Source of the DNA: Curtobacterium salicis
GTDB lineage: Bacteria > Actinomycetota > Actinomycetes > Actinomycetales > Microbacteriaceae
DNA: 64,000 bases
Reading direction: 5' to 3'
NCBI RefSeq assembly: GCF_011759505.1
Contig: NZ_JAAOYO010000002.1
Coordinates: forward strand, 186,001 to 250,000
Shown here: piece by piece, positions 33,933 to 42,588 of the stretch
Position numbering within the stretch: the first letter of the stretch is position 1
Layout of the letters: the number at the start of each line of letters is the position of its first letter
The notes under the pieces: model-generated
What the model was told of the DNA's origin: nothing
Seen by the model: the letters and a program-made list of their open reading frames with translations, nothing else
The model's database searches: none
Position numbers and translations under genes: made by a program

Positions 33933-34796
33933 GTGAACCGCGAACCCGACTTCCTCTCCACGCTGCGCCTCGAGGACACCGGAGCAAGCACCCGCGAGAC
34001 GATCCTCACCGGTGCGAGCCACTGGTCGCCGGGTGGTCGGGTGTTCGGCGGGCAGGTTCTCGCGCAGTGCATCGTCGCGGCGCAGAGCACCATCGAGGGA
34101 CGCGCCATCCACTCGGTCCACGGATACTTCCTGCGGCCCGGGGCCATCGACGTGCCGATCACGTTCGGCGTCGAACGGATCCACGACGGCCGGTCCTTCG
34201 CCACACGTCGAGCCCAGGCGTACCAGAACGGCGTCCCGATCTTCTCGATGATCGCGTCCTTCCAGACGCCGGACGTCGGTGCCGAACACCAGGATCCGTT
34301 CCCCTCGGACGTGCCGGACCCGGAGTCGTTGCCGTCGGCCGCGTCCGTGCTCGCGTCGATCGACCACCCGACGGCGCAGGCCTGGGCGGAACGGTCGATC
34401 GACATGCGCCATGTCGACGGGTCGGTCTACGTCGACGTGCAGGGCGCGCGGGTCGCACACCAGGCGGTGTGGTTCCGCGTCGAACGCGACCTGCCGGACG
34501 ACCCGGCTCTGCACCGCGCGGTCCTCGCCTACGCGAGCGACCTGTCGCTCCTCGAGCCGATCATGCGCCGGCACGGGATGGCCTGGGGGACGCCGGGCGT
34601 GAAGCTCGCCAGCCTCGACCACGCCATGTGGTGGCACCGTGACGGTCGTGCGGACGACTGGGTGCTCTACGCCCAGGAGTCCCCCAGCGCTCAGGGCGGC
34701 CGCGGGCTCGCCTTCGGCCGGATGTTCTCGCGGGACGGACGGCTGCTCGCGACCGTCGCGCAGGAGGGCATGATGCGGGTTCCGACGGCGGACTGA
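33933..34796 (+). CDS. Acyl-CoA thioesterase II (TesB family)
   Basis: A 287-residue double-hotdog acyl-CoA thioesterase. The first hotdog has WSPGGRVFGGQVLAQCIVAA and SVHGYFLRPG; the second has SLDHAMWWHR, with the Asp expected in the active site. It hydrolyses medium- and long-chain acyl-CoA. The GTG start is six nt after a -10-like hexamer. The next gene, on the other strand, is a second, single-hotdog thioesterase. Confidence 0.93.
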   Translation: MNREPDFLSTLRLEDTGASTRETILTGASHWSPGGRVFGGQVLAQCIVAAQSTIEGRAIHSVHGYFLRPGAIDVPITFGVERIHDGRSFATRRAQAYQNGVPIFSMIASFQTPDVGAEHQDPFPSDVPDPESLPSAASVLASIDHPTAQAWAERSIDMRHVDGSVYVDVQGARVAHQAVWFRVERDLPDDPALHRAVLAYASDLSLLEPIMRRHGMAWGTPGVKLASLDHAMWWHRDGRADDWVLYAQESPSAQGGRGLAFGRMFSRDGRLLATVAQEGMMRVPTAD

Positions 34797-34930
34797 ACGC
34801 GAGCGGCCCCAGGCCGGGGTCGCCTCCAGCCGGCGGCGGGCCGCACCGATGCCGCTGCCAATCGCGCGCCGCTGCAGATCGCGTCGGAGCCGATCGCGCC
34901 GCAGCCGATCACGTCTCAGCAGATCGCGTC

Positions 34931-35413
34931 TCAGGGGCGGGAGAACGTGACCGGCGGCTCGATGTACTGCTCGCAGGCCGCACGTTCCGCAGCGCTCAGG
35001 CGTCTCGGCCGGTTGGTCTCCGCATCCACGAGCACGAGCGTGGTCGTGGCCCGCGTGTAGAGCTCGGCAGGCTCGTGCCCGAGCGGTGACCAGACCTCGT
35101 ACGAGATGTCGAGGCTCGCCCCACCCAGCCGCCCGATCCACAGCTGGATGTCGAGCGGTCGCCGGAAGTACGGCGTCGAGGCGAGGTACTCGAGGCGCTG
35201 TGCCGCGATCACCGTCATCGTCCCCGAGCCGGGCCGGCCGTCGATCACCGGCTCCGGCGCGGACCCCGACTCGTCGATCTCGTCGGGGTCCGGCGCCCAG
35301 AACGCCAGCACGCGTGCTTCTTCGAGCAGCCGGAGCATCGCCGAGTTGTTGACGTGCCCGTAGGCGTCGATGTCACTCCAGCGAATGCGGATCGGAGCGT
35401 GCAGGCGTGCCAC
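34931..35413 (-). CDS. 4HBT-type single-hotdog thioesterase
   Basis: A 160-residue acyl-CoA thioesterase of the 4-hydroxybenzoyl-CoA thioesterase family. The active-site loop WSDIDAYGHVNNSAM carries the catalytic Asp. The GTG start at 35413 is placed 5 bp after the ettA stop, so the two genes form an operon; a longer frame would overlap ettA deeply. The preceding 134 bp towards tesB contain short AGATCGCGTC-like repeats and no gene. Confidence 0.88.
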   Translation of the reverse strand: MARLHAPIRIRWSDIDAYGHVNNSAMLRLLEEARVLAFWAPDPDEIDESGSAPEPVIDGRPGSGTMTVIAAQRLEYLASTPYFRRPLDIQLWIGRLGGASLDISYEVWSPLGHEPAELYTRATTTLVLVDAETNRPRRLSAAERAACEQYIEPPVTFSRP

Positions 35414-35418
35414 CGGGA

Positions 35419-37104
<1,686 letters not shown>

Positions 37105-37123
37105 ATCGCTCCAAGTGTAGTGA

Positions 37124-37154
37124 CGACACCGCCCGCCCGTGGGCGCAGGTGTCG
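37124..37154 (-). terminator. Hairpin after the ssb-like gene
   Basis: CGACACC (37124-37130) pairs with GGTGTCG (37148-37154), with an inner CCCGC/GCGGG-like stem. It lies immediately after the ssb-like stop and before ettA. Confidence 0.55.
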
Positions 37155-37157
37155 AGA

Positions 37158-37751
37158 TCAGGCCGCATCGAGTCCGGCGTGGTGCTCCGGGTCCTCGACG
37201 GCGGGGTCGTGGGCAGGGTCGACCAGCATCGCGACGACGCCGTCATCCGGCACGTGGGGCTCGTCCGGGTGAGCATCATCCGGTGCGGCCTCCACCGGTG
37301 GGTGTGCTGCGTCGGGAGCGTCGTCGTGGATCTCTCCGGTGTCGTGGTCGACGCGCGGTGACGACCCAGGAGCGGCCGTTGCTTCGGTGGCGTGGCGGGG
37401 CAGGCGCATCCAGTTGCTGATGCCCCAGGCGAGGTCGTGCCCGATGCCCTCGGCGTCGATCTCGACGCTGGTGCCGCCGCGGCCGTCACGCTCCCAGTTC
37501 CGGATGCGCACACGCCCGGTGACGAGCACCCGGTCCCCTTTGTTGAGGGAGCGGTTCACGTTGGCCGCGAGCGACCGGAAGGCGGTGACCGTGTACCAGT
37601 TGGTCGGCCCGTTGCTCCAGGTCGAACTCTGGCGGTCCCAGCGACGGGACGGTGACGCCAGCCGGAGGCTGGTGATGGCGATGCCCGTCTCGGTGACGAG
37701 GTGTCGGGGTTCGGTGGCGACGATGCCGCAGACCGTGATCATGTCGTTCAT
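37158..37751 (-). CDS. ssb: Single-stranded DNA-binding protein paralogue
   Basis: A 197-residue protein with one OB fold (residues 1-115; ITVCGIVATEPRHLV, WYTVTAFRSLAANVNRSL, GDRVLVTGRVRIRNWERDG). The C-terminal tail is acidic and His/Pro-rich but ends GLDAA, so the acidic-hydrophobic tip that recruits partners in the main SSB is missing. It is therefore probably an auxiliary paralogue of the SsbB kind rather than the replicative SSB. Its place upstream of ettA resembles the Rv2478c-Rv2477c order. Confidence 0.9.
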   Translation of the reverse strand: MNDMITVCGIVATEPRHLVTETGIAITSLRLASPSRRWDRQSSTWSNGPTNWYTVTAFRSLAANVNRSLNKGDRVLVTGRVRIRNWERDGRGGTSVEIDAEGIGHDLAWGISNWMRLPRHATEATAAPGSSPRVDHDTGEIHDDAPDAAHPPVEAAPDDAHPDEPHVPDDGVVAMLVDPAHDPAVEDPEHHAGLDAA

Positions 37752-37805
37752 GCATCGATCGTCCGACGGCAGCCCTCCTCGCCGGGCGGTGGCGTCGAAG
37801 CTGTG

Positions 37806-37857
37806 GACGGGAGGCCCCGTTCACGCTCCCTGTGCAGGAAGGTGACCGGAGCCTCCC
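37806..37857. terminator. Type B hairpin after the 75-aa gene
   Basis: GGGAGGC (37809-37815) pairs with GCCTCCC (37851-37857), supported by an inner CCGTTCAC/GTGACCGG stem with one mismatch. It is just downstream of the 75-aa gene's stop. Confidence 0.6.
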
Positions 37858-37864
37858 GGCCGGA

Positions 37865-38092
37865 TCAGTGCGCGCGGAACTCCGGCCGGTCCGCGAGCGG
37901 ACCCATCGCCTTGTGCACCGCGCCCTTGGCGGACTGGAGCGACGGGTAGGTCCCGCCCGGGCCGCGTCGCCCGTAGAGCTCCACCCGGAACCCGTCGGCA
38001 GCGCGGTGGATGGTGCCCACCGCTCCTGCCGGTCCGACGGCGACCCAGGTCCCCGTCGTCGCGTCCGCGTTCTGCAGCGTGTCGTTCGTCAT
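37865..38092 (-). CDS. Small conserved protein, unknown function
   Basis: A 75-residue soluble protein with a central WVAVGPAGAVGTIHRAADGF and a C-terminal YPSLQSAKGAVHKAM segment. The arrangement suggests a small beta sheet plus helix. GAGGAGG is present upstream but about 12 nt from the ATG. Similar short proteins are common in Microbacteriaceae, sometimes misnamed methyltransferases; no methyltransferase motif is visible here. Confidence 0.7.
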   Translation of the reverse strand: MTNDTLQNADATTGTWVAVGPAGAVGTIHRAADGFRVELYGRRGPGGTYPSLQSAKGAVHKAMGPLADRPEFRAH

Positions 38093-38131
38093 CGTGCGAC
38101 CACCTCCTCGTGGCCCCGACGCCCCGTCGTG

Positions 38132-38659
38132 TCAGGACGCCAGGATGTACTGACTGTATGCCTTGCGCACCTTGTTGACCTTGGGCAGCGCCACCGCCAG
38201 GCAGTAGCCCTGGCCCGGGTTCTTCGCGAAGAAGTCCTGGTGGTAGTCCTCGGCCCGGTGGAACTCACCGAGCGGCTCGATCGTCGTGACGATCCCGCCG
38301 TCCCAGATCTCGGCCGCCCGCTCGATCGCCTGCTCGAACAACGCGCGCTGGTCGTCGTCCGCCGGGAACATCGCGGACCGGTACTGGGTGCCGACGTCGG
38401 CGCCCTGCCGGTTCAGCTGGCGCGGGTCGTGCAGCGTGAAGAAGACGTCGAGGACGACCTGCGCGGGCAGGACCGACTCGTCGAACGTGACGGCGACGGC
38501 CTCGGCGTGGCCGGTCGTGCCGGTGCACACCTGCTCGTACGTCGGGTGCGGGTCGCTCCCGCCGATGTAGCCGGACACCACGTCCTGCACACCCTGGAGC
38601 GTGCGGTACACCGCGTCCAGACACCAGAAACAGCCACCTGCGAGCACGAACGTCGTCAT
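38132..38659 (-). CDS. msrA: Peptide methionine-S-sulfoxide reductase
   Basis: A 175-residue MsrA. The active site GGCFWC places the catalytic Cys at residue 10; GYIGG, GHAEAV and QYRSAMF are the expected neighbours. It repairs oxidised methionine (S form) using thioredoxin or mycoredoxin-type reductants. A TAGGTT six nt before the ATG suggests a leaderless message. It is divergent from the second LexA-box gene. Confidence 0.95.
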   Translation of the reverse strand: MTTFVLAGGCFWCLDAVYRTLQGVQDVVSGYIGGSDPHPTYEQVCTGTTGHAEAVAVTFDESVLPAQVVLDVFFTLHDPRQLNRQGADVGTQYRSAMFPADDDQRALFEQAIERAAEIWDGGIVTTIEPLGEFHRAEDYHQDFFAKNPGQGYCLAVALPKVNKVRKAYSQYILAS

Positions 38660-38665
38660 GGTCAG

Positions 38666-38671
38666 AACCTA
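38666..38671 (-). promoter_or_regulatory. Leaderless -10 of msrA
   Basis: TAGGTT on the minus strand, six nt before the msrA ATG. Confidence 0.5.
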
Positions 38672-38776
38672 CCTTCCGGGGCTCCGGAGAGCCGTTGTCG
38701 GGACACTCCTGCACAACACCGTGAGCGCCCGGAGTCTTCCCCAGATCGGGCTCCGGCCCGCCCGCGTGTCGGTGGC

Positions 38777-38790
38777 CGAACGTACGTTCG
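38777..38790. promoter_or_regulatory. LexA (SOS) box
   Basis: CGAACGTACGTTCG is a perfect 14-bp palindrome and fits the Gram-positive SOS consensus CGAAC-RNRY-GTTCG exactly. It is 28 bp upstream of the ATG of the 88-aa gene. Confidence 0.85.
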
Positions 38791-38818
38791 AGACACACCA
38801 GACGACCAGGAGGCCCAC

Positions 38819-39085
38819 ATGCAGACCACGACGGACGCCCGACTGAGCATCCACTCGCCTCGGCCCGTGGCCCGGTCCCGAGGGGACCTCCGCATCCTGG
38901 ACGTCCGCGACGACCTGAGTCGTGTCACCCGCGCCAACGGCGAGATCGTCGGGTACGTGGACCGCGTCGACGTGGCCGGGGACACCGCGTACCGTGCACG
39001 CCGCTACATCGCGGCAGAGCGGCGGTTCGTCGAGCTCCCCAACGTGTGGGACGCGGACGACGCGGTCGACACCCTCCGCTGGTGA
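38819..39085 (+). CDS. SOS-regulated small protein, unknown function
   Basis: An 88-residue protein; AGGAGG five nt before the ATG sets the start. The first 20 residues are basic; the rest reads as a small beta fold (LRILDVRDDLSRVTR, GEIVGYVDRVDV) ending in VWDADDAVDTLRW. I know no assigned function; related short proteins are occasionally annotated as mismatch-repair proteins without evidence. Control by LexA is inferred from the perfect box upstream. Confidence 0.78.
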   Translation: MQTTTDARLSIHSPRPVARSRGDLRILDVRDDLSRVTRANGEIVGYVDRVDVAGDTAYRARRYIAAERRFVELPNVWDADDAVDTLRW

Positions 39086-39165
39086 TGATGTTCCACATCG
39101 GTATCAGATGCGACGGATGTGCGGTTCCTCCGCCTGTCATCGCCGTTCCCTGACCGATCCCGACG

Positions 39166-39171
39166 TAGGGT
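39166..39171 (+). promoter_or_regulatory. Leaderless -10 of the 39178 gene
   Basis: TAGGGT, six nt before the ATG; no ribosome site is seen. Confidence 0.5.
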
Positions 39172-39177
39172 GCGCGC

Positions 39178-40383
39178 ATGCAGTGGTGGAACGACCTGAA
39201 CGACTGGACCTCGTCCGATGCCGGTTGGCGCGTGCTGTCGGGGGCGATCATCCCCTTCGTCGCGATCGTCGTCGCGGGCGTCATCGCGGCCCTGATCGGC
39301 CGCGCGGCCACGAAGCGCGTCGTCGCACTCCAGGAGCGCGAAGCGAAGAACGCCGCCGTCGCCGGGCTCGTGTCCGCCGCGCGGAAGGCCGCGAACTGGG
39401 GCTCCCTCGGACACGACGAGCGCGCGTACGCCGATCACCTCGCCGAGGACGCCGACATCCGCCTCCGGCTGCTGCCCGTCACCGGCGCGCCGATCGCCGC
39501 GAACTGGGCGCAGCACGAGATCGCGGACATCAAGAAGAACTCCTCGACCTTCAGCTTCCAGGCCGACCAGTCCCTCACCGAGTTCCGTGACCGGATCCTC
39601 GAGTGGCAGGCCCGCCCGGCACGTGCGCGCAAGCTCTTCAAGAGCGACCTCGAGCGCTGGAAGTTCGACTCGCCGGACCCGGACGCCGACCTCATCAAGC
39701 GTCAGCAGGACTGGAACGCCGACAAGGTCGATTCGACCCGCACGCCGGAGCCCGCCCCGACCCCGACGACGACGACCCTCCGTCCGGCACAGCCCGCGGT
39801 GACGCCGGTCGCAGCGGCCGCGCCCACCCAGGCGCAGCCGAGTCCGGTCGCCGCGCCCTCGGGCCGTCCGGCAACCGACGGGTACGGGTCGGACGCCACC
39901 GTCCCGATCTCCGAGAACACCACCCGCCCGTACTCCGAGGGTGAGACCACCCCGATCCGCCCGGCTCTCGGCTCGCCCGCGTTCGGGTCCTCCGGCCGCG
40001 GTTGGTCGGCATCACGCACGTCCGATGCGGCGAACGCCGACGCGGACAACGCCGACGCGGTGGACGACGTCCAGATCGAGTCCGCGAACCGGCCCGGGTC
40101 AGCAGCCCGCGCCCCGGTCGTGCGCGACGAGCGGAACGGTCGGAACGACCTGCCCGCATCGTGGACCGCACGCGGATCCTCCCCCCGCGAGGACGTCGCC
40201 CGTCCCGCCGAGCGCAGCACCCCCGGTGTCGACGCCTCCGGGACGACGAGCACGATGTCGATCCCGACCCGGATGACCGACGCGCCCGCCGAGCCGGCTG
40301 ATGCCGACGAGACGGCAGAAGCCCCGTACTCGAACCCGGTGAGCGCCAGTGAACTGCGCCGTCGTGCCGAGGACGACGAGTGA
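39178..40383 (+). CDS. Membrane-anchored protein with long disordered tail
   Basis: A 401-residue protein. One hydrophobic span (about residues 19-43, VLSGAIIPFVAIVVAGVIAA) is followed by a helical, charged region to about residue 180 that looks like a coiled or bundled domain (WAQHEIADIKKNSSTFSF). About 210 Pro/Thr/Ala/Asp-rich residues are then probably disordered. No enzymatic motif. The layout suggests a cytoplasmic scaffold tethered to the membrane. Conserved in related genera as far as I recall, function unknown. Confidence 0.78.
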   Translation: MQWWNDLNDWTSSDAGWRVLSGAIIPFVAIVVAGVIAALIGRAATKRVVALQEREAKNAAVAGLVSAARKAANWGSLGHDERAYADHLAEDADIRLRLLPVTGAPIAANWAQHEIADIKKNSSTFSFQADQSLTEFRDRILEWQARPARARKLFKSDLERWKFDSPDPDADLIKRQQDWNADKVDSTRTPEPAPTPTTTTLRPAQPAVTPVAAAAPTQAQPSPVAAPSGRPATDGYGSDATVPISENTTRPYSEGETTPIRPALGSPAFGSSGRGWSASRTSDAANADADNADAVDDVQIESANRPGSAARAPVVRDERNGRNDLPASWTARGSSPREDVARPAERSTPGVDASGTTSTMSIPTRMTDAPAEPADADETAEAPYSNPVSASELRRRAEDDE

Positions 40384-40399
40384 CCTGATCTGATCCCTT

Positions 40400-40440
40400 C
40401 GCCGAAGGCCGCCGTCCTCACCGGATGGCGGCCTTCGGCG
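40400..40440 (+). terminator. Terminator of the 39178 gene
   Basis: CGCCGAAGGCCGCC (40400-40413) pairs perfectly with 40427-40440 around a 13-nt loop. It also faces the 3' end of tRNA-Arg on the other strand. Confidence 0.8.
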
Positions 40441-40444
40441 TCGG

Positions 40445-40517
40445 TGCCCCCGGCAGGAATCGAACCCGCGGCACGGTGGGTAGAAACCACCTGCTCTATC
40501 CACTGAGCTACGGGGGC
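40445..40517 (-). tRNA. tRNA-Arg (anticodon TCT)
   Basis: A 73-nt cloverleaf on the minus strand. Acceptor GCCCCCG pairs with CGGGGGC; D loop AGCTCAGTGGATAGAGC; anticodon stem GGTGG/CCACC with loop TTTCTAC; T arm CGGGTTCGATTCCTG. The discriminator is A and CCA is not encoded. It decodes AGA/AGG, rare codons in this GC-rich genome. Confidence 0.95.
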
Positions 40518-40531
40518 GGACGCCGACGATC

Positions 40532-40806
40532 TTATTCGCTGTGCGGGGTGAGCCGCCCGACGAACCGCTCGATCCCCCAGCGGAGGATGTGGTCCTCCCG
40601 CGTGCAGAACGTCCAGAGCGGCGGTTCGACGTCGCCGTTCCAGAGCGCCGTCCGCTGCAGACGTCGACGCACCGTCCGTCGGAGGAGCCGGACGAACGCC
40701 ACCGGCTTCGGCAGGTCGAGCCAGACCAGCGTGTCGGCGCGCTCGGCCAGCAGCTGACGCACCCGGCCGTACTGCCACTGGCGAGACCCAGGTCGGGGCC
40801 GAGGTC
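40532..40806 (-). pseudogene. Remnant of a P-loop nucleotide kinase-like gene
   Basis: The frame encodes only the C-terminal half of an adenylate-kinase-like (topology-modulation/FlaR-type) protein. It reads QWQYGRVRQLLAERADTLVW, then LDLPKPVAFVRLLRRTVRRR and EPPLWTFCTREDHILRWG. The P-loop half is missing: reading upstream, similarity starts at about RPGSRQWQYGR and a TGA in frame stands a few codons before it. No good start codon or ribosome site is seen. It lies directly upstream of tRNA-Arg and next to the nonulosonate cassette. Confidence 0.7.
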
Positions 40807-40933
40807 ACCACACCGACCCGCTCACGCACCACGCGCCTCCCGTCCCCGCGGGACAGCCGCCCCAGCGAGCCGGCTTCCGGAACGGTTCGCCGCCCGTCTC
40901 CCTGCCGTTCCGCTCAGCGTCACCACCGCTCCC

Positions 40934-40939
40934 TACGTT
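40934..40939 (+). promoter_or_regulatory. Leaderless -10 of the nonulosonate operon
   Basis: TACGTT, six nt before the ATG at 40946; no ribosome site. The 130 bp between the kinase remnant and this box hold a type B half-site (GCGCCTCCCGTC-like at about 40832) and nothing else recognisable. Confidence 0.5.
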
Positions 40940-40945
40940 TCCCCC

Positions 40946-41713
40946 ATGAGCTCCAAGCCCCGTGTCCTCGCGGTGATCCCGGCGAGGGCCGGGTCGAAGG
41001 GCATCCCGGGCAAGAACCTCCGCGAGGTCGCCGGCCGCACCCTCGTCGCCCGTGCGGTGGTGGCAGCACTCGCCACGGAGTCGGTGGACGAGGTCGTCGT
41101 GAGCACCGACGGTGACGCGATCGCGGCGGAGGCGGTCGCCGCCGGAGCACGGGTCGTCCGTCGCCCGGCAGACCTCTCGGGAGACGAGGCGTCCTCCGAG
41201 TCGGCCCTGCTCCACGCCCTCGACACCGTCGCGACCGACCGTGCGGCCGCACCGGAGGTCCTCCTCTTCCTCCAGGCCACCTCCCCCTTCATCGATCCTG
41301 CCGACCTCGACCGGGCCGTCACCCGCGTCCTCGACGGCGCCGCGGACTCCGTCCTCGCGGCCGCCCCGTCGCACGCCTTCCTCTGGCGCATCGCCGAGGA
41401 CGGTTCCGCGATCGCCGTCAACCACGACGCTGCGACGCGTCCACGCCGGCAGGACCGCGCGCCGGAGTACCGCGAGACCGGCGCGTTCTACGCCGTCCGC
41501 GTCGCCGCTTTCCGGGAGGCACGCCACCGCTTCGTGGGGCGCGTCGAGGTGGCGGTCGTCCCGGCTTCCACCGCGATCGACATCGACGAGCCGCACGACC
41601 TGGCCCTCGCCTCCGCCCTGGCTCCCCTCCTCGAGGGCGAGCCCGTCCCGGCGCGAGCCACCCCTGACCACCACCCCGCGCGGACCTCCGCCGCGGAGAA
41701 CGGAGCACCATGA
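40946..41713 (+). CDS. neuA: CMP-nonulosonate (acylneuraminate) cytidylyltransferase
   Basis: A 255-residue NeuA-family enzyme that activates a nine-carbon sugar with CTP. The nucleotide loop is VIPARAGSKGIPGKNLREVA; LQATSPFI and the Asp-containing ETGAFYA region and IDIDEPHDL match the family. Ending about 20 residues after IDIDEPHDL, it is slightly longer than the E. coli core. The sugar may be sialic, legionaminic or pseudaminic-like; sequence does not decide. It is the first of three overlapping genes. Confidence 0.92.
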   Translation: MSSKPRVLAVIPARAGSKGIPGKNLREVAGRTLVARAVVAALATESVDEVVVSTDGDAIAAEAVAAGARVVRRPADLSGDEASSESALLHALDTVATDRAAAPEVLLFLQATSPFIDPADLDRAVTRVLDGAADSVLAAAPSHAFLWRIAEDGSAIAVNHDAATRPRRQDRAPEYRETGAFYAVRVAAFREARHRFVGRVEVAVVPASTAIDIDEPHDLALASALAPLLEGEPVPARATPDHHPARTSAAENGAP

Positions 41714-42588
41714 GCGTCCGCATCGGCCTCTCCACCATCGGCGCGGGCCACCCCGCGTACCTCATCGGCGAGATCGGCCTGAACCACAACGGCGACGTCG
41801 AGATCGCCAAGCAGCTCATCGACGTCGCCGCCGACGCCGGCATGCAGGCCGTGAAGTTCCAGAAGCGGACGCCGGAGATCTCGACGCCCGAGCACATGAA
41901 GTCGATGCCGCGCAGCACCCCGTGGGGCGACATGACGTACCTGGACTACCGCTACCGCGTGGAGTTCGACCGTGACCAGTACATCGAGATCGGCGACCAT
42001 GCGACCCTCCGCGGCCTGGACTGGTTCGCGTCGCCGTGGGACGAGCCGTCGGTGGCCTTCCTCGAGGACCTCAACGTCGTCGCCTACAAGATCGCGTCGG
42101 CGTCGGTGACGGACCTCGGCATGCTCGCCGCCGTCGCCGCGACCGGGAAGCCCGTGATCCTGTCGACCGGCATGTCGACGATGGAGCAGATCGACCGTGC
42201 GGTCTCGACCCTCGGCACCGAGCGTCTGGTGCTCATGCACGCCACCTCGACGTACCCGCTGCCCCCGGAGGAGGCGAACCTCCGCATGATCGAGACCCTC
42301 GCCACCCGCTACGCCTACGCGGGCGTCCCGGTGGGGTACTCGGGGCACGAGCCGGGCCTCCAGATCTCCCTCGCCGCCGTCGCCCTCGGCGCGACGGCGG
42401 TCGAGCGGCACATCACGCTCGACCGCACGATGTGGGGCTCGGACCACGCGGCGTCGCTCGAGCCGCACGGCCTCCGCACGCTGGTCCGCGACATCCGCAT
42501 CATCGAGACCGCGATGGGCGACGGCGTCAAGCGCATCTTCCCCGGCGAGCAGGCGCCCCTCGCCAAGCTCCGTCGGGTCGGTGCGTGA
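41710..42588 (+). CDS. neuB: Nonulosonate (N-acetylneuraminate-like) synthase
   Basis: A 292-residue NeuB-family aldolase condensing phosphoenolpyruvate with a 2-acetamido hexose. IGEIGLNHNGDVEIAKQLID, AVKFQKRTPE, LSTGMST, and GYSGHEPG are the barrel signatures, and the metal-binding His is in VERHITLDRTMWGSDH. The C-terminal SAF (antifreeze-like) domain of full-length NeuB (about 345 residues) is absent. The ATG overlaps the neuA stop (ATGA). No hydrolysing UDP-sugar epimerase (neuC type) is nearby. Confidence 0.92.
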   Translation: MSVRIGLSTIGAGHPAYLIGEIGLNHNGDVEIAKQLIDVAADAGMQAVKFQKRTPEISTPEHMKSMPRSTPWGDMTYLDYRYRVEFDRDQYIEIGDHATLRGLDWFASPWDEPSVAFLEDLNVVAYKIASASVTDLGMLAAVAATGKPVILSTGMSTMEQIDRAVSTLGTERLVLMHATSTYPLPPEEANLRMIETLATRYAYAGVPVGYSGHEPGLQISLAAVALGATAVERHITLDRTMWGSDHAASLEPHGLRTLVRDIRIIETAMGDGVKRIFPGEQAPLAKLRRVGA

